Of a stretch of DNA of 64,000 bases, positions 1-10,104 are shown one piece after another (the stretch's first letter is position 1; each line of letters starts with the position of its first letter). The notes beneath the pieces were generated by a model. It ran no database searches, had not been told where the DNA came from, and worked only from the letters and a program-made list of their open reading frames with translations. Position numbers and translations under genes: made by a program. This DNA is from Phycisphaerales bacterium (GTDB lineage Bacteria; Planctomycetota; Phycisphaerae; Phycisphaerales; UBA1924), in contig JAJDDO010000024.1 in assembly GCA_029260265.1 (NCBI GenBank), positions 1,055,458 through 1,119,457 on the forward strand, given 5' to 3'.

Positions 1-1832
1 ATGGTTCAATACGAGGCACCGAAGCGGTTGATGCCGTGCTCGCTGAAAATGTCATCGAGGGCGATGTCTCGCAGGGCGGGGTTTACCGGTTTATGGTGAT
101 CGTCGCTCCCGGCCAAGCAGAACTCAAGGTCACGATTGCCTGGGACGATGCTCCGGGCACGCCGAATGTGGATCCTGTGCTCATCAATGACCTCGATCTG
201 CGTGTGATCGATCCCACCAGCGGGTTGCATCTTCCGTGGACGCTGAACCCTGCGGATCCGGGTGCACCTGCGGTGCAGACGAACCGGGATGGGATAAACA
301 ACATCGAGCAGGTTGCAATCAGTAATCCTCCCGCGGGCGTGTACGCCGTCGAGGTCAGCGGATTCAATATTTCATCGGGCGCTACACAAACCTTCGGCGC
401 GACCGCGACAGGCTCGATCATCAACTGCTCGTCCGATGGGCTGGTGGCGTTTAACGCCTCGCTCGTGAACTGCTCGGGATCTCAGACGGTCCGCGTGGTC
501 GATTGCGATCTGAACACTTCGGATACGGTTGTGGATTCGGTGAGTGTGCAGGTGTTCTCGGATACCGATCCATCAGGAATCATGCTGGTGCTGACCGAGC
601 AGGATCCCGCGTCGGCGACATTCGAGGGAAGCTTCAGTTTCGCAGACTCCAACGGAGCGGACATTCTTGTCTCCGAGGGCGACACGATCACCGCGGAGTA
701 TTTCGATGCGGATGATGGGAATGGCTCGACCAATGTACAGGTCTTGGCTACCATGACCGTTGACTGCACCTCCCCCGGGCTGGTTCAGGTTGCGGCATCC
801 AACATCGAGCCTCGGAGCGCGGACATTCATACCCGTACCGATGAGCCCGCGGCGGCGACGGTGTTCTATGGAACATCGATGGGCGCGTTGAACGATTCGG
901 CTTCGGCCAACTCGTTTGTTGAAATGCACGCTGTCGGTCTGCAGGGATTGAGCGATAACACATCGTATTTCTATGCGGTTGAGTTTACAGATCCGGCGGG
1001 CAATGTTTCGTACCACGACAACGCGGGCGCCGGCTACACCTTTACGACCCCGGATATCCCCGATTTCTTCTCAGAGGAAATCACATCCTTTGCTGTTGAG
1101 GGATCCCGCGCGTTGTTTACACCGATCGCAGGTGTTGAAGGATACGCGGCGTGTATGACGATGCTCGATGGCGGGATGCTGCCGTTCGATCCAACGGTCG
1201 GAACCTCGATCTCGCTCTCGGATGATGACTCTGAATCGGTCAGTATCACCGGCGGCGAATCCGTTGTGCTTTACGGGCAGTCCTTCACCTCGTTCTTTGT
1301 AGGATCAAACGGGTACATCACCTTTGGCAACTCGGATACCGATTACACCGAGACCATCGAGGACCATTTCAGCGAGTTGCGAATCGCCGGGCGGTTTGAT
1401 GATCTGAACCCGAGCGATTCGGGCACCGTGCGGTACCGGCAGCTCAAAGACCGTATGGTCGTCAGCTGGGACCGGGTGACCGAGTACAGCGGCGGCAACG
1501 AGAACACCTTCCAGATCGAGATGTTCTTCTCGGGCGAGATCGCGATTTCTTGGGAGACCCTCGAAGGCGGAAATGACGGGATCATCGGGCTCTCCGAGGG
1601 CAACGGCGTTGATCCGGACTTCGTGCCATCAGATTTCAGTTCCTATCCAGAGTGTGTTGAGGGTTGCTTAGCAGATATCAATGAGGATCAAGTCCTCAAT
1701 CTGCAAGATGTCTTTGCTTTCTTGGATGAGTTTAATGCCCAGACCGGGCTCGGCGACTTTGACCAAAATGGGCTTTACAACCTCCAGGATGTCTTCGCGT
1801 ACCTCGCCGTGTTTAATGCCGGATGTCCGTGA
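1..1832 (+). CDS. S8 (subtilisin-like) protease, C-terminal part, GC-type dockerin-anchored (5' partial)
   Basis: The reading frame is open from the left edge, so the catalytic domain lies outside the window. The first part seen (about codons 20-130) has the pattern of the beta-barrel domain that follows the catalytic domain in KP-43-type subtilases: a LKVTIAWDD-like strand, INDLDLRVI, then NNIEQV and GVYAVEVSG. A fibronectin-III-like stretch follows (about 835-1060), then a beta-rich domain. The C-terminus carries two dockerin/EF-hand-like repeats, each with a Dxx(D/N)xxxLNLQDVFA(F/Y)L core, and ends in GCP. NCBI calls such ends 'GC-type dockerin domain-anchored'. The protein is probably exported and anchored at or released from the cell surface. 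Protease identity is inferred, because no catalytic triad residue is visible here. Confidence 0.7.
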   Translation, partial: GSIRGTEAVDAVLAENVIEGDVSQGGVYRFMVIVAPGQAELKVTIAWDDAPGTPNVDPVLINDLDLRVIDPTSGLHLPWTLNPADPGAPAVQTNRDGINNIEQVAISNPPAGVYAVEVSGFNISSGATQTFGATATGSIINCSSDGLVAFNASLVNCSGSQTVRVVDCDLNTSDTVVDSVSVQVFSDTDPSGIMLVLTEQDPASATFEGSFSFADSNGADILVSEGDTITAEYFDADDGNGSTNVQVLATMTVDCTSPGLVQVAASNIEPRSADIHTRTDEPAAATVFYGTSMGALNDSASANSFVEMHAVGLQGLSDNTSYFYAVEFTDPAGNVSYHDNAGAGYTFTTPDIPDFFSEEITSFAVEGSRALFTPIAGVEGYAACMTMLDGGMLPFDPTVGTSISLSDDDSESVSITGGESVVLYGQSFTSFFVGSNGYITFGNSDTDYTETIEDHFSELRIAGRFDDLNPSDSGTVRYRQLKDRMVVSWDRVTEYSGGNENTFQIEMFFSGEIAISWETLEGGNDGIIGLSEGNGVDPDFVPSDFSSYPECVEGCLADINEDQVLNLQDVFAFLDEFNAQTGLGDFDQNGLYNLQDVFAYLAVFNAGCP

Positions 1833-1858
1833 TTGAGGGCGTGAAAAAATGAAGATTC

Positions 1859-1893
1859 AGCCGGGAGGGCACGATGCTCTCCCGGCTTTTTTT
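1859..1893 (+). terminator. Intrinsic terminator after the protease gene
   Basis: An 8-bp perfect stem (GCCGGGAG at 1860-1867 with CTCCCGGC at 1879-1886) is followed directly by seven T residues. It lies 27 bases after the protease stop codon. Confidence 0.85.
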
Positions 1894-1948
1894 ATGGGTG
1901 GCCCGATGCCGGTGGGCACCGATTGAGCCCCGAGCCTACGATCGGCGC

Positions 1949-3268
1949 ATGGTTCTCACTGACCCCATTCATGTGCTTCTCATCGGCGGCGGCGGGCGTG
2001 AGCACGCCCTTGCGCTCGGGCTCTCCCGATCCCCGATGCTCAAGACACTCTACGCGACGCACACCTCGAACCCCGGGATCGCCCGGCTCGCCGAGCCCGT
2101 CGATGTCCCGGTGTCCTCAGAAGAGATTTACCGGCTCAAACAGTTCTGTGATCGTAAAGCAATCGACTTGGTGGTGATCGGTCCTGAGGAGCCGCTCGCC
2201 CTCGGATGGGCAGATCAACTCAGGATCAGGGGCGATGGGACCGAGCGGTGGGTGTTTGGTCCCGACGCACGCGGGGCCAAGCTTGAAGCCGACAAGTCCT
2301 ACGCTAAGCAGTTTATGCGATCGGCATCCATCCCCACCGCGGAAGCGCGGATCTTTGATCGCCCCGAGCACGCGACCGAATATCTTCGTTCGCGTGATGA
2401 GTTGTATGTCATCAAGGCCGCAGGTCTTGCCAAGGGCAAGGGTGTGGTGATCCCGAAGACCAATGAAGAAGGACTCAACGCGATCGACGCGATGATGCGG
2501 GGCGGCGTGTTCGGCGACGCCGGGAAGACCATCCTTGTCGAAGAGATGCTCAACGGCACCGAGGTCTCGGTGCTGGCGTTGATGGACGGAAAAAACATCA
2601 TGATCCTCCCGCCCTGCCAAGACCACAAGCGGCTCGGCGATGCGGACACAGGACCGAACACCGGCGGGATGGGCGCGTTCTGCCCCGCCGAAACGATTTC
2701 TGAGCAGGTCATGCGTCAGCTTGAGACTGATGTGTTTGTGGCGGCTGCCGATGCGCTCCGGCGTGATGAGATCGAGTTCCGCGGCGTGCTGTACGCGGGC
2801 GTGATGCTCACGGCGGGCGGCCCGAAGGTGCTCGAGTTCAATGTCCGCTTTGGCGACCCGGAATGTCAGCCGCTGCTTGCTCGGATGGAATCTGATTTGC
2901 TCGAGCTGCTTGTCGCCACCGCATCGGGTCGGCTTGATGAGATTGACCTGCGTTTTCATGAGAAGCACGCGGTCTGTGTGGTGCTCGCCAGCAAGGGGTA
3001 TCCGAAGGATCCTCAGCTCGGGGACAGAATCACAGGTGTTGAGAGGGCCGAAGCGATGGACGATGTGTTCGTCTTCCACGCGGGGACCAAGCTCGATCCT
3101 GATGGGAATCTGATTACCGCCGGCGGGCGGGTGCTGGGTGTCACCGCACTCGGCGAGACCCCGGAGTTGGCCCGAAAACTGGCCTATCAGGCTTGCAAAG
3201 AGATCCAGTTTGAGGGGATGCAGATGCGGACGGATATTGCCTCGTTCGCGGTGACTGCTCCACGCTGA
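1949..3268 (+). CDS. purD: Phosphoribosylamine--glycine ligase (GARS)
   Basis: This enzyme ligates glycine to 5-phosphoribosylamine with ATP in the second step of de novo purine synthesis, in the cytosol. The N-terminus has the family pattern VLLIGGGGREHALA. The ATP-grasp part shows KAAGLAKGKGV, GTEVSVLAL, PCQDHKRLGD.DTGPNTGGMGA and the metal-binding end FNVRFGDPECQ. The 439 residues are normal for PurD. The frame is open further upstream to 1874, but that stretch overlaps the terminator hairpin and has no homology, so the ATG at 1949 is chosen. A second purine gene, purA, is 47 kb away, so the genes do not form a purine operon here. Confidence 0.95.
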   Translation: MVLTDPIHVLLIGGGGREHALALGLSRSPMLKTLYATHTSNPGIARLAEPVDVPVSSEEIYRLKQFCDRKAIDLVVIGPEEPLALGWADQLRIRGDGTERWVFGPDARGAKLEADKSYAKQFMRSASIPTAEARIFDRPEHATEYLRSRDELYVIKAAGLAKGKGVVIPKTNEEGLNAIDAMMRGGVFGDAGKTILVEEMLNGTEVSVLALMDGKNIMILPPCQDHKRLGDADTGPNTGGMGAFCPAETISEQVMRQLETDVFVAAADALRRDEIEFRGVLYAGVMLTAGGPKVLEFNVRFGDPECQPLLARMESDLLELLVATASGRLDEIDLRFHEKHAVCVVLASKGYPKDPQLGDRITGVERAEAMDDVFVFHAGTKLDPDGNLITAGGRVLGVTALGETPELARKLAYQACKEIQFEGMQMRTDIASFAVTAPR

Positions 3269-3310
3269 GTTCAATATCCATCGACTCAAGCGTTGGGCTG
3301 ATTGCCGGGC

Positions 3311-4696
3311 CTAGTTGCTTCGGCGGCTGGCCGCAGCGGTGAGCCAGGCGCCCGTACCGACGGCTTCGTCGCTCGTGCAATACCAGTTGACACGATCGAC
3401 ATCGGAGAGGTCTTTGCTGAGCACAAGCCGAAGCCCGTCGTCTGTTGGACCGAGCGAGAAGGTGAACATGTCGATTTCTGTGTTGCTCTGATTGAAGAGG
3501 TGGACAGCACCGGAGGAATCGTCATCGTCGTTCTTGCTGCTCACGCGTATGCCCGTCGCGGGCTTTGTACAGGTGACATCAACCAGCCGCGTGAGCGCTT
3601 GTACATATTGCGGGGTCGCGATGGCCCCGTCGACAATCCAATCCCCGGCTTTGCGGACGGCCTCAAATCGGGTCCGCCCGTCTTTGCCCGTGATCGAGAT
3701 CCGAGAGATGTCCGACGGTGATGTATCGCTGGGAACCTTGCTGATGTAGGCTTCGGGTGTGGGAGTCAGCGAGCTCAGGTCCTTGCCCTTGATCTGGATC
3801 ACGCTTGACCCTGAGTTGGTCGAGATCTGGGCAAAGAATACTTCGCCATCCATATCGGCCTGCCCGCCGATGACGAGCACCGCCGCCTCAGAATCAGCCT
3901 GCACTGAAACCGTAGCGATCGGTGTCTCGAATCCGTCTTGGATCGCTTTGTCAACTCGCTCGACGAAGCTCAGTGCGCTCAGCTCGAGCAGTGATCCGAC
4001 CAGATTGTCCGCCGTCGAATCCGAAGCCCTGGCTTGGAACGGTTTGGAGATCATCCATCCGCCGATCTCGCGGCTCAGCGTAACGGTGCTCGCTCCAGCT
4101 TGGAGAGAAACTTCTTCGACTTGCGATGGGGTGACGGCGAACAGTTTTTCTGAACGCCAAGGCAGGAAACCGGTGGTGATCATCGCGTCCTTGAGCTCGC
4201 TTTCAACCCGACCAAACCACCGAGATTGGACGATCCCCTCGTTGTCTCGTTCATCGACACGGATAGGAATGTACCCGCCGGCCGGTGTTGATCCAAAGGC
4301 GATATCGGTCTGCTTTCCATCCGCGTCGATGACTCGGATGGTCCCGGACAGATCGGCAATGGCATCGTCCTCACTGATGGCGATCCGCTGGGTTGCGAGG
4401 TTTCGGATGCCCGCACGGGCCCGGCGTTCGTCGCCGGCCCAGCTTTGCCGATGCCCATCCCCGCCCCAATAGACGATCCAACCAGTCTCGCCCTCGCCTG
4501 CCCGTTCAACTCTTTGGTCGTCAAGCCCCTCAACTGTTCGTACCAAGGCAACCACCCGCGCTGCATCTATGGGCAGCGAGCGCCAAGAATCCTGCTCCTG
4601 CGTGTGGGCTTTGACGGTGGATTGGCGAGAAATGACGACCACACCGCCGAGGAGGCCGGCGATGATGATCCAGAGGAGTATGGTTCGGACCTGCAT
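3311..4696 (-). CDS. DUF4340 domain-containing membrane-anchored protein
   Basis: The 461-residue protein has one N-terminal membrane helix (about residues 6-23) and a long beta-rich extracytoplasmic part. Patterns such as the SWRSL.IDAARVVAL..-type start, repeated EVSLQAGASTVTLSRE..GW-like units and a second 'DISRISITGKDGRTRFEAVRKAGDWIVDG' unit fit DUF4340, in which the same fold occurs in tandem. DUF4340 proteins are often coded beside gliding-type ABC transporter genes; none is next to this one, so the partner is unknown. It faces purD, leaving a gap of only 42 bases with no clear terminator. The function is not established for the family. Confidence 0.75.
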   Translation of the reverse strand: MQVRTILLWIIIAGLLGGVVVISRQSTVKAHTQEQDSWRSLPIDAARVVALVRTVEGLDDQRVERAGEGETGWIVYWGGDGHRQSWAGDERRARAGIRNLATQRIAISEDDAIADLSGTIRVIDADGKQTDIAFGSTPAGGYIPIRVDERDNEGIVQSRWFGRVESELKDAMITTGFLPWRSEKLFAVTPSQVEEVSLQAGASTVTLSREIGGWMISKPFQARASDSTADNLVGSLLELSALSFVERVDKAIQDGFETPIATVSVQADSEAAVLVIGGQADMDGEVFFAQISTNSGSSVIQIKGKDLSSLTPTPEAYISKVPSDTSPSDISRISITGKDGRTRFEAVRKAGDWIVDGAIATPQYVQALTRLVDVTCTKPATGIRVSSKNDDDDSSGAVHLFNQSNTEIDMFTFSLGPTDDGLRLVLSKDLSDVDRVNWYCTSDEAVGTGAWLTAAASRRSN

Positions 4697-4747
4697 AGGA
4701 ATACTGTATCGGGCGAAGCTGGACTTTGCACCCAGTCCGGACCGACA

Positions 4748-5446
4748 ATGAAGCAGATGAATACTCCATCACCCCATCCTCGACCGCTGATCGCGATCAC
4801 CCCGGACCTGCTCGATCGCAATGGGCACCAGACTATCCGTTGCACATCAGCGTATGGACAGAAGATCTGGGCTGCGGGCGGCATTGGTGTGGTGATCGAG
4901 CCATGCCTTGGGCACCTTGACGAGATCCTCGACCGGTTTGACGGTTTCGTGCTCTCTGGGGGGGATGATCCAAAGACCGAGCCGTTCGGCGTGCCAACGC
5001 ATCCAAAGACCACCGCGGTCCACACGGTTCGTCAAGAATTTGAGACCCGACTGCTCGAAGCCCTTGAACAGAGAAGGCCCAACACGCCGGTGCTCGGGGT
5101 CTGCCTTGGTATGCAGATGATGGCGTTGTGCTCGGGCGGGAAGCTCGATCAGTACATGCCCGATTCACTGATGACCCACGATCAGCACTGGGAGAACGAG
5201 CATGAGATTCTCGTTGCGAGCGATGCAGAGTTTCAGTCTGGGATGGTCCGATCAAAGCATCATCAAGCGGTCAGCGATCCTGGATCAATGCGTGTGCTCG
5301 CCCATGCGCCAGACGGCGTGATCGAAGCGATAGAGAATCCACAGCGAGGCTACTACATCGGGGTCCAGTGGCACCCAGAACGGACAGCGGATGATCGGCT
5401 TGGGCAATGGTTCTTTGATCGGCTCGTTGAATCGTGCCGAGACTAG
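4748..5446 (+). CDS. Class I glutamine amidotransferase / gamma-glutamyl hydrolase family (peptidase C26)
   Basis: This 232-residue enzyme has the triad glutamine-amidase fold: FDGFVLSGGDDP, the nucleophile elbow GVCLGMQMMA (Cys near residue 120) and the His-Glu pair in GVQWHPE. Family members (PuuD type) hydrolyse gamma-glutamyl amides such as gamma-glutamyl-GABA. The real substrate cannot be told from the sequence, and no putrescine-catabolism genes are nearby. The start is the ATG at 4748, just outside the divergent DUF4340 gene; an ATG three codons on (4757) is equally possible. The last four bases overlap the convergent metF gene. Confidence 0.8.
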   Translation: MKQMNTPSPHPRPLIAITPDLLDRNGHQTIRCTSAYGQKIWAAGGIGVVIEPCLGHLDEILDRFDGFVLSGGDDPKTEPFGVPTHPKTTAVHTVRQEFETRLLEALEQRRPNTPVLGVCLGMQMMALCSGGKLDQYMPDSLMTHDQHWENEHEILVASDAEFQSGMVRSKHHQAVSDPGSMRVLAHAPDGVIEAIENPQRGYYIGVQWHPERTADDRLGQWFFDRLVESCRD

Positions 5447-6372
5447 AACGGCAGGGTGGCGCCGCTGCCGAGCTGCCCCGAATCGCGGGCACCGAGCGTG
5501 CGGTAGATATCCATTGTTGCCGATGACGAGTTGAGTGTGTAGAAATGGATCCCGCGGACCGCGTTATCGAGCAGTTCGCGGCTCTGTTCCGTCGCCCAGT
5601 GCACACCAATCCGGCGGATGGCATCGTTTGACCCATCCGTTCTGCGGATCGCGCGAAGCAGCGGGGCGGGGAAGTGCATCCCGCGCGCAAGATCCGCCAT
5701 CCGCTTCATCCCTGCGACGCTTTGCACGGGCATGATTCCCGCCAAGATCGGGATGGTGATCCCAGCGAGCTCGCATCGATCGCGGAAGTCGTAGAAATCG
5801 TGATTGTCAAAGAACATCTGCGTGACCAGAAAATCGGCACCCGCATCGACCTTGGCCTTGAGGAAGTCCATCTCGACAAGCCGGTTCGGGGTGTCGGGGT
5901 GTCCTTCTGGGAATCCGGCGATCCCGATTCCGAATCCGCCTGGGACGCCGTTGGAGTCCTTGAAGTGACGGATGCGGGCGACGAGTTCTGAAGCATGCTT
6001 GAATCGCCCGGTCCCCCAGTCGTGTTCACAGTCGGACGGTGCGTCACCACGCAAGGCGAGGATGTTGCGGATTTTTTTGCTGACATAGTCTTCGAGGATG
6101 GTGTCAATCTCAACCTCGCTCTGGTTCACACAGGTGAGGTGCGGGATGGTGCAAAGCCCGGTTTGTTCGCGTGTCTGGTGCACAATCTGGCGGGTGAGCT
6201 CGCGAGTAGATCCGCCCGCTCCATAGGTGATCGAGACAAATGCGGGCCGGAGAGACTCAAGCTCTTGGATGTGCTCAAAGAGCTTCTCGGCACCGAGCTT
6301 GTTCTTCGGGGGGAAGAACTCAAACGAGAAGGTGGTAGGATTGGCTTGGAATATTTCGTGGATGTGGGCCAT
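5443..6372 (-). CDS. metF: 5,10-methylenetetrahydrofolate reductase
   Basis: MetF is a FAD enzyme that reduces methylene-THF to methyl-THF for methionine synthesis. The 309 residues match the family from end to end: TFSFEFFPPKN near the start, FVSITYGAGGSTR, HLTC, LALRGD, GIAGFPEGHP, a DFLVTQMFFDN strand and PILAGIMP. The gene meets the amidotransferase gene tail to tail with a 4-base overlap and starts divergently from the LuxR-type gene, with 137 bases between. ahcY and folD, also of one-carbon metabolism, lie at 8.6 and 20.7 kb. No palindrome like that upstream of the SahR-like gene was seen in front of metF. Confidence 0.95.
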   Translation of the reverse strand: MAHIHEIFQANPTTFSFEFFPPKNKLGAEKLFEHIQELESLRPAFVSITYGAGGSTRELTRQIVHQTREQTGLCTIPHLTCVNQSEVEIDTILEDYVSKKIRNILALRGDAPSDCEHDWGTGRFKHASELVARIRHFKDSNGVPGGFGIGIAGFPEGHPDTPNRLVEMDFLKAKVDAGADFLVTQMFFDNHDFYDFRDRCELAGITIPILAGIMPVQSVAGMKRMADLARGMHFPAPLLRAIRRTDGSNDAIRRIGVHWATEQSRELLDNAVRGIHFYTLNSSSATMDIYRTLGARDSGQLGSGATLPF

Positions 6373-6509
6373 TACTCATGCTTTCCGCAACGGGATCGGT
6401 GGTTTGTTGAATCGTCGGAGGTATCGGACCTCGTTCGTGAGAAATGATGGGCATTCGTGTTTGGCTGACGGTACACTGGAGATGAACCCGGATGGAGGAG
6501 CGACCGCTG

Positions 6510-7304
6510 ATGTTTTCTGATGTCTCCGCAAGAGATGTGCATGCGTGCTACGAGCTGATCGGCCAATGCCGTGAGCTTGGTGCTGATGTCGACGCATGGC
6601 GGTTGCATCTGCTCAATAAGATGCGATCCGTCGTGGGCGCACAGGTGGTGATCACTTCTGAGATTGAAAACTTCGGTGCGGGGACCGATGACGCTCCGCG
6701 ATCGCTCGGGCTGCATCGGGCCGGGTGGATCTCCGACGAGGCCGAGGCTCGATGGCGAGAGTATGCCCAGTCGATCCCATACGAGCACACACCCGAGTAC
6801 CCCTACCTGAGCAGGTTTTCTGGATCGACACTGATGCTCTCTCGTGATGAGATCTGGGGGCAGGGAACCTGGTATCGATCCAAGACTTTCAATGAGGTTC
6901 ACCGGGCTTGTGGGATCGATGACTATGTTATCTCGATCTGCAAGACCCCGATCGAGGGACGATGCACGACGCTCTGGCTGCATAAGGGTGTCGGTGAGCA
7001 AGATTTCACCGCCCGCGAGCAGGCCATTATCGCGATCATCCACAACGCGCTGAGCCACGAGATCGGCGGGTTTCTTTCGGCCTGCGACGAGCCCAAAATC
7101 AGCACCCTCACCAAGCGGAAAATGCAGGTGCTCCAGCAACTGCTCCTCGGTGATTCCGAGAAACAGATCGGCTTCGAGTTCGGCATCACACGGGCAACGG
7201 TCCACGAGCATGTGCTTACGCTCTATCGACACTTCGATGTTTCCAGCCGCGGCGAGCTGCTCGCCAAGTTCATCGGGCGTGCCCGCCCGCCGAGGGATAA
7301 CTGA
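6510..7304 (+). CDS. LuxR-family transcriptional regulator
   Basis: The last 60 residues form a LuxR-type (GerE) helix-turn-helix: LTKRKMQVLQQLLLGDSEKQIGFEFGIT..TVHEHVLTLYRHFDVSSRGEL. The first 200 residues are a separate sensory part with no motif recognised with confidence, although the length and pattern would suit a GAF-like fold. There is no phospho-acceptor receiver domain. The ATG at 6510 is preferred over 6492 because GGAGGAG lies 9 bases upstream (6494-6500). The target genes are unknown. It is divergent from metF, but control of metF is only a guess. Confidence 0.8.
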   Translation: MFSDVSARDVHACYELIGQCRELGADVDAWRLHLLNKMRSVVGAQVVITSEIENFGAGTDDAPRSLGLHRAGWISDEAEARWREYAQSIPYEHTPEYPYLSRFSGSTLMLSRDEIWGQGTWYRSKTFNEVHRACGIDDYVISICKTPIEGRCTTLWLHKGVGEQDFTAREQAIIAIIHNALSHEIGGFLSACDEPKISTLTKRKMQVLQQLLLGDSEKQIGFEFGITRATVHEHVLTLYRHFDVSSRGELLAKFIGRARPPRDN

Positions 7305-7327
7305 ACCGATTTTACAGTGCCTTGGTC

Positions 7328-8497
7328 TCATGGCACGGGCACTCGCTCGGTCATGATCGCACGCACGGCTTTGCCGATCGCCAAGATAAACACACACAGC
7401 TTCCGATCTCCGTCGCCGCGGAGTTTTCTTTGCATTTCATCAGGATCAACGATCTGCCCGCGGGTTTTGATCTCCACGATCCCGGCGTTCAGTGATTGCA
7501 GATGCTCGCGGACCTTGACATGATGCCACGCCATTGAATCGATCACCCGAAACGCGGTGGTCATCGGGTGCGCGGATGCTGACGATCCCGTAACGAGCCC
7601 GGTTCCAGGATGCACCAACGAGAGTGAAGTCGCCGCAAGCAACTCGTTCATCAGATCGGTACGCTCGACCGATGGATCGACCGTGTGGATGAACTGTTCG
7701 ATGGGGGATTCCTGTGTCGGCCGATCGGGGTCGCCAGCGAGTTGGGCGAGCACACTCCCATCCTTGCCCAGAAGGGTTGCCCGCCTTGCTGATTTGGCGA
7801 GCTTGCCAACCCAGAGGACCGCCTGGGTGAGCTTGCCAGACTCTGACAGGATTTCGATCTCGCCCGCGGGCAACTCGTCGGCGTGCACGCCGGGATGAAG
7901 TTTGATCGCGCCGTGGTGCCTTTTGGCAATAATCAGCTTCCAGATTTCCGGAGCGGGGCTTAGGTCTTCGAGCCGGCGCGAGCGTGCCCCATCGTCGGTG
8001 CGCCGCGATGGGTCAAGGTGGAACGCGCCTGCGGGCAGGTCTGGATCGAGCACATCGCAGACTGTGGTTTCGATCTTTGCGTTTTGTGCGCACATCCACG
8101 CCCTGGTTTCATCTCGGTCGACCCCAATGGTGTGCAGTCCGGCGAGGGCAAGCTGGATCGAATCGCCTCCGATGCCGCAGCAGAGATCGAGAATCGTGCT
8201 CTCTGGTTCGAGTTCCTGTGCAAACCGCGCGGCCTTGTACCTTGCCGAAGCGGTTGACGAGGACATCTCGATCCCCGAACAATCGCCCATGATCGTTGCG
8301 GCGAGGGATGGTTCAAACTTGCGGGCGGCTTTCGCTTTCGCTCGCGCGGACTCGATCGCAACCCCAACCTGCGATTGCGAGCATTTCTTGCGGAGCTGCC
8401 CGATCTGGGCTGCGGTAGGGTTGGTCGGGGCGCGTGCGACGACCGCCGACCCTTGGGGGGTCTGTGTCCATTGCCAGTCCTCGATCGTCCAGTTCAT
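7328..8497 (-). CDS. Class I SAM-dependent methyltransferase with THUMP-like C-terminus
   Basis: The 389-residue protein has methyltransferase motif I in ILDLCCGIGGDSIQLA (about residues 99-114) and the acidic motif II after it (GVDRDE). It also has a DPSRR motif in the place where related RNA/DNA methyltransferases have their active-site loop, and a C-terminal half like the THUMP-like domain of such enzymes. An N-terminal helical stretch precedes it. The substrate is unknown; nucleic acid is likeliest. The start codon touches the T-run of the ahcY terminator and has no visible ribosome-binding site, so a later start or leaderless translation is possible. It follows ahcY in the same direction. 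Confidence 0.7.
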   Translation of the reverse strand: MNWTIEDWQWTQTPQGSAVVARAPTNPTAAQIGQLRKKCSQSQVGVAIESARAKAKAARKFEPSLAATIMGDCSGIEMSSSTASARYKAARFAQELEPESTILDLCCGIGGDSIQLALAGLHTIGVDRDETRAWMCAQNAKIETTVCDVLDPDLPAGAFHLDPSRRTDDGARSRRLEDLSPAPEIWKLIIAKRHHGAIKLHPGVHADELPAGEIEILSESGKLTQAVLWVGKLAKSARRATLLGKDGSVLAQLAGDPDRPTQESPIEQFIHTVDPSVERTDLMNELLAATSLSLVHPGTGLVTGSSASAHPMTTAFRVIDSMAWHHVKVREHLQSLNAGIVEIKTRGQIVDPDEMQRKLRGDGDRKLCVFILAIGKAVRAIMTERVPVP

Positions 8498-8530
8498 AAA
8501 AAGGACAGCCCACCTTTCGGCAGGCTGTCC
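8498..8530 (-). terminator. Intrinsic terminator of ahcY
   Basis: Read on the minus strand, GGACAGCC (8530-8523) pairs with GGCTGTCC (8510-8503) around a 12-base loop and is followed by five T residues (8502-8498). The next base is the A of the start codon of the downstream methyltransferase gene. Confidence 0.8.
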
Positions 8531-8556
8531 CGGTGTGTTTTAATCAGTCATCATTT

Positions 8557-10053
<1,497 letters not shown>

Positions 10054-10104
10054 GTGATTTCCTTTTCAGGGTTGATATCCGGGTTCATCCCCCGGCGTGG
10101 TGGT

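Noticed and set aside
2117-3289. Minus-strand open frame of 390 codons opposite purD
   Set aside because: It is the mirror of a well-supported gene in GC-rich DNA, with no recognisable domain and His/Arg/Asp-rich composition typical of antisense frames.
10054-10104. Possible SAH riboswitch in front of ahcY
   Set aside because: The gap is only 51 bases, with one small stem (CCGGG/CCCGG at 10079-10095) and none of the conserved SAH riboswitch elements.
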